Assembly: GCA_016840025.1 (NCBI GenBank)
Contig: JAEOTF010000054.1
Span: forward strand, 1-8,927
Origin: Candidatus Hodarchaeota archaeon
Lineage (GTDB): Archaea > Asgardarchaeota > Heimdallarchaeia > Hodarchaeales > YT1-039
Reading direction: 5' to 3'
Length of the DNA: 8,927 nt
The translations under genes were made by a program, and so were the position numbers. The notes below the pieces were generated by a model that had not been told where the DNA came from, searched no databases, and saw only the letters and a list, made by a program, of their open reading frames with translations. Positions 6,572 through 8,927 of this stretch are shown in pieces; the first letter of the stretch is position 1; every line of letters starts with the position of its first letter.

Positions 6572-7216
6572 TTACGTAGGTGCAATAATTTTGATTCCTT
6601 TCTTTTGAGCTTTAACCAGTACATAAGGATCTGCATTAAGTGTTATTGCAATTCGCTTGGTTGCTTGGAGTCCTTCTTGTGCTTCTGCAAGAGCGATAGT
6701 TTTCTCAAAGCGCCTAAGGTCATGGACATCGAATGATGATTTGATCTCAATGAAGACTACTTCATTATTATGGGCAAAAATATCAATATCAGTATGGTCA
6801 CCTGGATCTACAACCACTCCTTCTGGATCATAAACCGTTAACCGACGTACGTTCTCCAGTACAATTCCTTCTAATGTTAAAGCTTCTCGAAATAGTTCTC
6901 GTATAACGATTTCAAATTCTCTACCCATTTTTGTCTCCATAGCACGTAGCATTCTGGTAATAGTCAAAATCCCTTCATGAGTAATTTTTGCCATTGTTCG
7001 AATTTCTTCAATTACCTTATCAAAATGCTCTCTTGTTTGACGGTTGGTTTCTTGAAATTCTTTTCGAAGCATTAAATTGGCTTCTTGGAATTCTTGACGA
7101 GTTATTAGTTCTTGAGAGGAATAAACACGGAAATATTGCTCTAGTTTCTGGGGAAGTAGCTTTTCTAAATCCTGTTCCATAAATGTAATGAGCTTGTCTA
7201 ACGATTCATCACTCAT
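6572..7216 (-). CDS. Coiled-coil PD-(D/E)XK nuclease-like protein (DUF3782-like)
   Basis: I choose the ATG at 7216 (214 residues) because AGGTG lies 9 bases upstream; the in-frame GTG at 7228 overlaps that ribosome binding site. Numbering below is from the GTG form (218 residues). Residues 44-76 form three 11-residue repeats starting RQEF, RKEF and REHF, within a coiled coil extending to about 100. The C-terminal half is a PD-(D/E)XK-type fold: helix REFEIVIRELF (103-113), then TDIDIFAHNNEVVFIEIKSS, with D147 or D149, E161 and K163 as the probable metal and catalytic residues. The fold and arrangement match archaeal proteins annotated DUF3782 or restriction-endonuclease-like; their biological role is unsettled. 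A DNA-cleaving role is inference, and a mobile-element or defence context fits the neighbouring vapBC pair. It has its own promoter, so it need not be co-transcribed with vapBC. Confidence 0.82.
   Translation of the reverse strand: MSDESLDKLITFMEQDLEKLLPQKLEQYFRVYSSQELITRQEFQEANLMLRKEFQETNRQTREHFDKVIEEIRTMAKITHEGILTITRMLRAMETKMGREFEIVIRELFREALTLEGIVLENVRRLTVYDPEGVVVDPGDHTDIDIFAHNNEVVFIEIKSSFDVHDLRRFEKTIALAEAQEGLQATKRIAITLNADPYVLVKAQKKGIKIIAPT
7044..7099 (-). repeat. 33-bp-periodic direct repeat encoding the nuclease coiled coil
   Basis: The 23-base segment at 7044-7066 recurs at 7077-7099 with 19 of 23 identical bases, a period of 33 bases. It encodes the first two 11-residue repeats (RQEFQEAN and RKEFQETN). 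This suggests the coiled coil grew by in-frame duplication of an 11-residue unit. Confidence 0.6.
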
Positions 7217-7225
7217 AACATCATG

Positions 7226-7230
7226 CACCT
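7226..7230 (-). promoter_or_regulatory. Shine-Dalgarno AGGTG deciding the nuclease start
   Basis: AGGTG is complementary to the archaeal 16S rRNA 3' end and sits 9 bases before the ATG at 7216. It contains the alternative GTG start at 7228, which itself has no upstream ribosome binding site, so the ATG is favoured. Confidence 0.5.
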
Positions 7231-7258
7231 AGACAGTTATCAAATCTCTCATTCATAA

Positions 7259-7270
7259 GTATATATATTT
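7259..7270 (-). promoter_or_regulatory. TATA-box promoter of the nuclease gene
   Basis: On the minus strand AAATATATATAC contains a full TATATATA core, preceded by GAGA, which could be a purine-rich BRE. The centre lies about 47 bases upstream of the chosen ATG, predicting a transcript start near 7239 and a leader of about 22 bases that holds the Shine-Dalgarno sequence. Confidence 0.5.
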
Positions 7271-7276
7271 CTCAAT

Positions 7277-7387
7277 TGGAAAAAGGATTCTATTTTTCTG
7301 ACCTCAATGCGGTTAACAAAACAACTGAATATCCTTGTTCTTGTCTTCTTTTACGAATAAAGGAAGAAGTACGTGATTTGATACGTT
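7277..7387 (-). other. Start-less coding-looking run downstream of vapC
   Basis: A minus frame beginning just inside the vapC 3' end reads GFEYIKRIKSRTSSFIRKRR and continues about 17 residues to a TAG at the left end (Q-E-Q-G-Y-S-V-V-L-L then T-A-L-R-S-E-K). It has an in-frame stop just before it and no start codon. It could be the remnant of an inactivated gene, but 37 open codons can arise by chance. I do not recognise the peptide. Confidence 0.2.
7344..7367 (-). terminator. 10-bp hairpin after vapC, possible terminator or processing site
   Basis: Arms 7344-7353 and 7358-7367 pair over 10 positions around a 4-base loop, 21 bases past the vapC stop. Read from the minus strand the loop is TTCG and one pair is a C/A mismatch; read from the plus strand that pair is a U-G wobble and the loop is CGAA. 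No T tract follows on the minus strand, so termination is uncertain. Confidence 0.35.
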
Positions 7388-7807
7388 TTATATATTCAAA
7401 TCCTTAGTTAATACTACAGGATCTATGAGTTCTAGTTCAGGTACTCTATCCAATTTCTGAACAGTACTAATGAGTTTTCCATCATGTTCAAGGGCAACTG
7501 CAACATGATGAGAATCAAAAAAAGACAAGTCATAATCTTCTCTGAGTTTGATTGCTAGAAGGATTGTTTTAGGTGCCAGAGTCAATGAATTCACATTTGG
7601 AACGCTGATCAAGTTAGCTATGTGAGTCACAAGGTCATCATCACGTTTATTTGATTTATAGATCAATTCCATCTCAATTAAAACAGATGCGGGCAATTCA
7701 ACATTATACCCTTTTGTTATCAGTGAGAATAGTCTACTTGCTACATCGTGGTGCCGATCTTGTGCATTGAGAAAAGCAAACACCATATTTGTATCAATAG
7801 AAGGCAT
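7388..7807 (-). CDS. vapC: VapC-type PIN-domain ribonuclease toxin
   Basis: This 139-residue protein has the full length and fold order of VapC toxins, Mg2+-dependent RNases that cut tRNA or rRNA when free of antitoxin. D5 (SIDTN), E45 (LIEMEL) and D98 (SFFDSHHVAVAL) match three of the PIN acidic residues. The fourth site differs: where most VapC read STDxxFD, this one reads S114-T-V-Q-K-L-D120, so the STD aspartate is Val116; D120 may compensate, or catalysis may be weakened. The ATG lies 6 bases after the antitoxin stop, with a GAGG ribosome binding site inside the antitoxin 3' end, so translation is probably coupled. The pair forms a bicistronic operon under the promoter upstream of vapB. 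Confidence 0.9.
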   Translation of the reverse strand: MPSIDTNMVFAFLNAQDRHHDVASRLFSLITKGYNVELPASVLIEMELIYKSNKRDDDLVTHIANLISVPNVNSLTLAPKTILLAIKLREDYDLSFFDSHHVAVALEHDGKLISTVQKLDRVPELELIDPVVLTKDLNI

Positions 7808-7813
7808 TTGAAA

Positions 7814-8068
7814 TCATTCCTCTTGGTTGCTTTTATTAACTTTAGCTTCTTCAAGAGCTAATTCCAATGCTTCTTTTTTAAGCTCTTTTGTGATCTTAGT
7901 AGTTGTGAAAGCGCCTTTTAATACTTTTAAAGGATCATCTGAAACAGGTATTAAATAAATACCATTCTTAGATTGAATAGCTACGACTCTTTTCAAAAAT
8001 AGGTTCTTACGCCATTCTTTAGGAATTGTAATTCTCCCCCTATCATCTAGATCTAACACAATTGCCAT
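7814..8068 (-). CDS. vapB: VapB antitoxin, SpoVT/AbrB type
   Basis: This 84-residue protein is the cognate antitoxin. Residues 1-45 form an AbrB-like swapped-hairpin DNA-binding domain with the hallmark DDRGRITIPKEWR (8-20), then VVAIQSKNGIYLIPV. Residues 46-84 begin DPLKVLKG and continue as a charged helix (KELKKEALELALEEAK) that in this family wraps around and blocks the PIN active site. The dimer normally binds its own promoter, and an inverted repeat around the TATA box fits that. No Shine-Dalgarno sequence precedes the ATG, consistent with a very short leader. Confidence 0.9.
   Translation of the reverse strand: MAIVLDLDDRGRITIPKEWRKNLFLKRVVAIQSKNGIYLIPVSDDPLKVLKGAFTTTKITKELKKEALELALEEAKVNKSNQEE
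7819..7822 (-). promoter_or_regulatory. vapC ribosome binding site inside vapB
   Basis: GAGG lies 11 bases before the vapC ATG and overlaps the last antitoxin codons (Q-E-E-stop). The arrangement favours translation of toxin only after antitoxin. The spacing is slightly long. Confidence 0.35.
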
Positions 8069-8082
8069 ATTTCTTCAATACT

Positions 8083-8114
8083 TAAATGGGAAAATACCAA
8101 TATAAACCCATTTA
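8083..8114. promoter_or_regulatory. Inverted-repeat operator candidate of the vapBC promoter
   Basis: TAAATGGG (8083-8090) and CCCATTTA (8107-8114) are perfect 8-bp inverted copies separated by 16 bases, with centres 24 bases apart. The spacer holds the TATA box, and the arm nearer vapB lies between TATA and the predicted transcript start. This is where an AbrB-type antitoxin dimer or tetramer would block TBP or RNA polymerase. A further CCCAT half-copy is at 8126-8130. Confidence 0.5.
8099..8106 (-). promoter_or_regulatory. TATA box of the vapBC operon
   Basis: TTTATATT on the minus strand is a near-consensus archaeal TATA box centred about 34 bases upstream of the vapB ATG. It predicts a transcript start near 8077 and a leader under about 10 bases. 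Confidence 0.55.
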
Positions 8115-8149
8115 CACAAATATTACCCATCATTAAATCATTACTTAGG

Positions 8150-8155
8150 AAAAAA
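8150..8155 (-). terminator. T6 tract, candidate terminator of the right-edge gene
   Basis: On the minus strand TTTTTT occurs about 19-24 bases past the stop of the right-edge helical protein and before the vapBC promoter. This is the usual form of an archaeal oligo-T terminator. Confidence 0.38.
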
Positions 8156-8173
8156 TAAATCGATAATTTCTGT

Positions 8174-8866
8174 TTATTCCACTAATCCTAATGCTTCTTC
8201 TATTACTATCATCGCTTCCTTCTCTAATTGTTGTGCTTTATATAAAATTTCTTGTTCCCTTTTCCTCATATCATTAGTCCAGTTTTTAAGTGCGTTTTTT
8301 GACCAATTTTCAAACGAACTGTCACTCCAAGGTCCTGTAAAAGCGTTTTTTGTTTCAAATACACTTCCAAGGAGTTCAACCTCCTCTTGATATAACTCAG
8401 CTGCCTTTTCAAGCGATTCTTGACTTTTTTTTCCTAAATGAGCAAGGTGGTCCCGAAGAAAGGTCACAGCTGCTTGACGAGCGTCAGAAAGACAATTAAA
8501 ACCCCACCAATTAACAAAAAACATCTCAGCGGTATCTTTTGCATTTAATTCATATTTTTCAAAGTCATCGAGCCCTTGGATCCAGTCAGAATAGGCAGTG
8601 TCTCCGTAATAATACCTATTATCCTCTTTAGGACCCTTTTCACGCTTCCAGTTATGCACATAGAAGGTTAACGCCTCTTTTAGGGCATTTTGAGGACTTA
8701 GAGATTGCGTGTATTGATCAAGAAACATGATAAAAGGACCTGCATCACCCGAAATTGAGATAATTAGTTCATTTTCTGGACTCATATGAACTCGTCCGAT
8801 CAGGGTGCTTTTAATTTTTTTAAGTTTCCTTCTTGATAACACGATCTCTGGTTTCCATTCACCCAA
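8174..8866 (-). CDS. Helical protein of uncertain family; probably the 3' part of a frameshifted larger gene
   Basis: The longest frame begins with TTG at 8866 (230 residues), but that start is doubtful: AAAGGAG ends only 2 bases before it, too close for a ribosome binding site. An adjacent frame upstream reads as good coding sequence that would join this one if one G were restored at 8862-8864. Residues 1-50 are mixed beta and basic. From 57 the protein is helical: SPQNALKEALTFYVHNW (57-73), YYYGDTAYSDWIQGLDD (85-101), NWWGFNCLSDARQAAVTFL (119-137), SLEKAAELYQEEVELLG (151-167) and a final amphipathic helix ILYKAQQLEKEAMIVIEEAL (207-226). This layout recalls the helical region after the BtrH_N-type cysteine-peptidase-like domain of butirosin-biosynthesis-H-like proteins, but I cannot confirm that. 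It precedes vapBC on the same strand with a separate promoter between them. Confidence 0.6.
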   Translation of the reverse strand: MGEWKPEIVLSRRKLKKIKSTLIGRVHMSPENELIISISGDAGPFIMFLDQYTQSLSPQNALKEALTFYVHNWKREKGPKEDNRYYYGDTAYSDWIQGLDDFEKYELNAKDTAEMFFVNWWGFNCLSDARQAAVTFLRDHLAHLGKKSQESLEKAAELYQEEVELLGSVFETKNAFTGPWSDSSFENWSKNALKNWTNDMRKREQEILYKAQQLEKEAMIVIEEALGLVE

Positions 8867-8925
8867 AACTCCTTTCTAACAACTTCTTTAGCCGTTCCCC
8901 AAAACTCAGAAAAACTTGGACATTC
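8863..8925 (-). pseudogene. Upstream fragment of the right-edge gene in a shifted frame (5' partial)
   Basis: This minus frame, open to the window edge, reads ECPSFSEFWGTAKEVVRKEF then W. Its codons are rich in purines at position 1 and A/T at position 3, like the neighbouring genes. Restoring one G to the GGG run (8862-8864) would continue it as W-G-E-W-K-P-E-I-V-L-S into the downstream 230-codon frame. I therefore read it as the same gene broken by a one-base deletion, real or a sequencing error. A competing frame (8859-8927, ending in TGA) reads GNVQVFLSFGERLKKLLERS then FG; it would instead be the 3' end of a separate overlapping gene. Confidence 0.4.
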
Positions 8926-8927
8926 CC

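Noticed and set aside
6548..6736. Plus-strand open frame of 62 codons
   Set aside because: Antisense to the conserved C-terminal half of the nuclease; Cys/Phe-rich shadow composition.
6988..7182. Plus-strand open frame of 64 codons
   Set aside because: Antisense to the coiled-coil repeats of the nuclease; its Leu/Phe-rich sequence mirrors the Glu/Lys-rich coil.
7217..7228. GTG at 7228 as the nuclease start
   Set aside because: It overlaps the AGGTG ribosome binding site that serves the ATG at 7216 and has no ribosome binding site of its own.
8859..8927. Independent partial gene ending in TGA at the right edge
   Set aside because: The competing frame has more typical codon use and joins the downstream protein with a single-base correction; kept only as an alternative.
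1..8927. CRISPR array, tRNA, rRNA or C/D-box RNA genes
   Set aside because: No regularly spaced repeats, cloverleaf-like CCA-ended segments or paired C/D boxes were seen in the intergenic gaps.

Overview
The window looks archaeal. Evidence: A/T-rich intergenic DNA with TATA-box-like elements 25-45 bases upstream of starts, short or absent 5' leaders, extracellular proteins dense in N-glycosylation sequons (N-x-S/T), PKD and Ig-like surface domains, and a SpoVT/AbrB-type vapBC pair. An Asgard-type lineage would fit this style of protein, but nothing here proves the phylum. No rRNA, tRNA, CRISPR array or recognisable insertion sequence is present, and no gene-free gap exceeds 300 bases.

Left part (1-1725, +): the 3' portion of a surface protein made of four Ig-like beta repeats, one transmembrane helix and a cytoplasmic tail of about 95 residues. 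It runs convergently, 16 bases apart, into a minus-strand gene (1742-3676) for a cobalamin-binding-type radical SAM enzyme. That enzyme has the layout of RiPP-maturation radical SAM proteins, a spaced CX4CX2C cluster motif and a C-terminal winged-helix-like segment. A 34-codon basic, tyrosine-containing small ORF (3726-3830, -) lies just upstream of it and is a speculative precursor-peptide candidate.

Middle (3869-6334, +): an 821-residue exported metallophosphoesterase with a complete active-site motif set, flanked by PKD domains and anchored by a C-terminal membrane helix. A perfect 8-bp hairpin follows directly after its stop codon.

Right part (6572-8927, all -): an accessory cluster. It holds a PD-(D/E)XK-type nuclease-like protein with an 11-residue-periodic coiled coil, a VapC PIN toxin and its AbrB-type antitoxin, and a helical protein at the right edge. 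The vapBC promoter contains an 8-bp perfect inverted repeat flanking the TATA box, a strong candidate for an autoregulatory operator. The right-edge gene appears to be cut by a one-base deletion in a G run (8862-8864), so its real 5' part lies in another frame and outside the window. Two short coding-looking tails without start codons lie in the gaps after the nuclease gene and after vapC; both could be chance.

The genes do not form one pathway. The left and middle genes concern the cell envelope and one modifying enzyme; the right cluster has the character of a toxin-antitoxin/nuclease accessory island.
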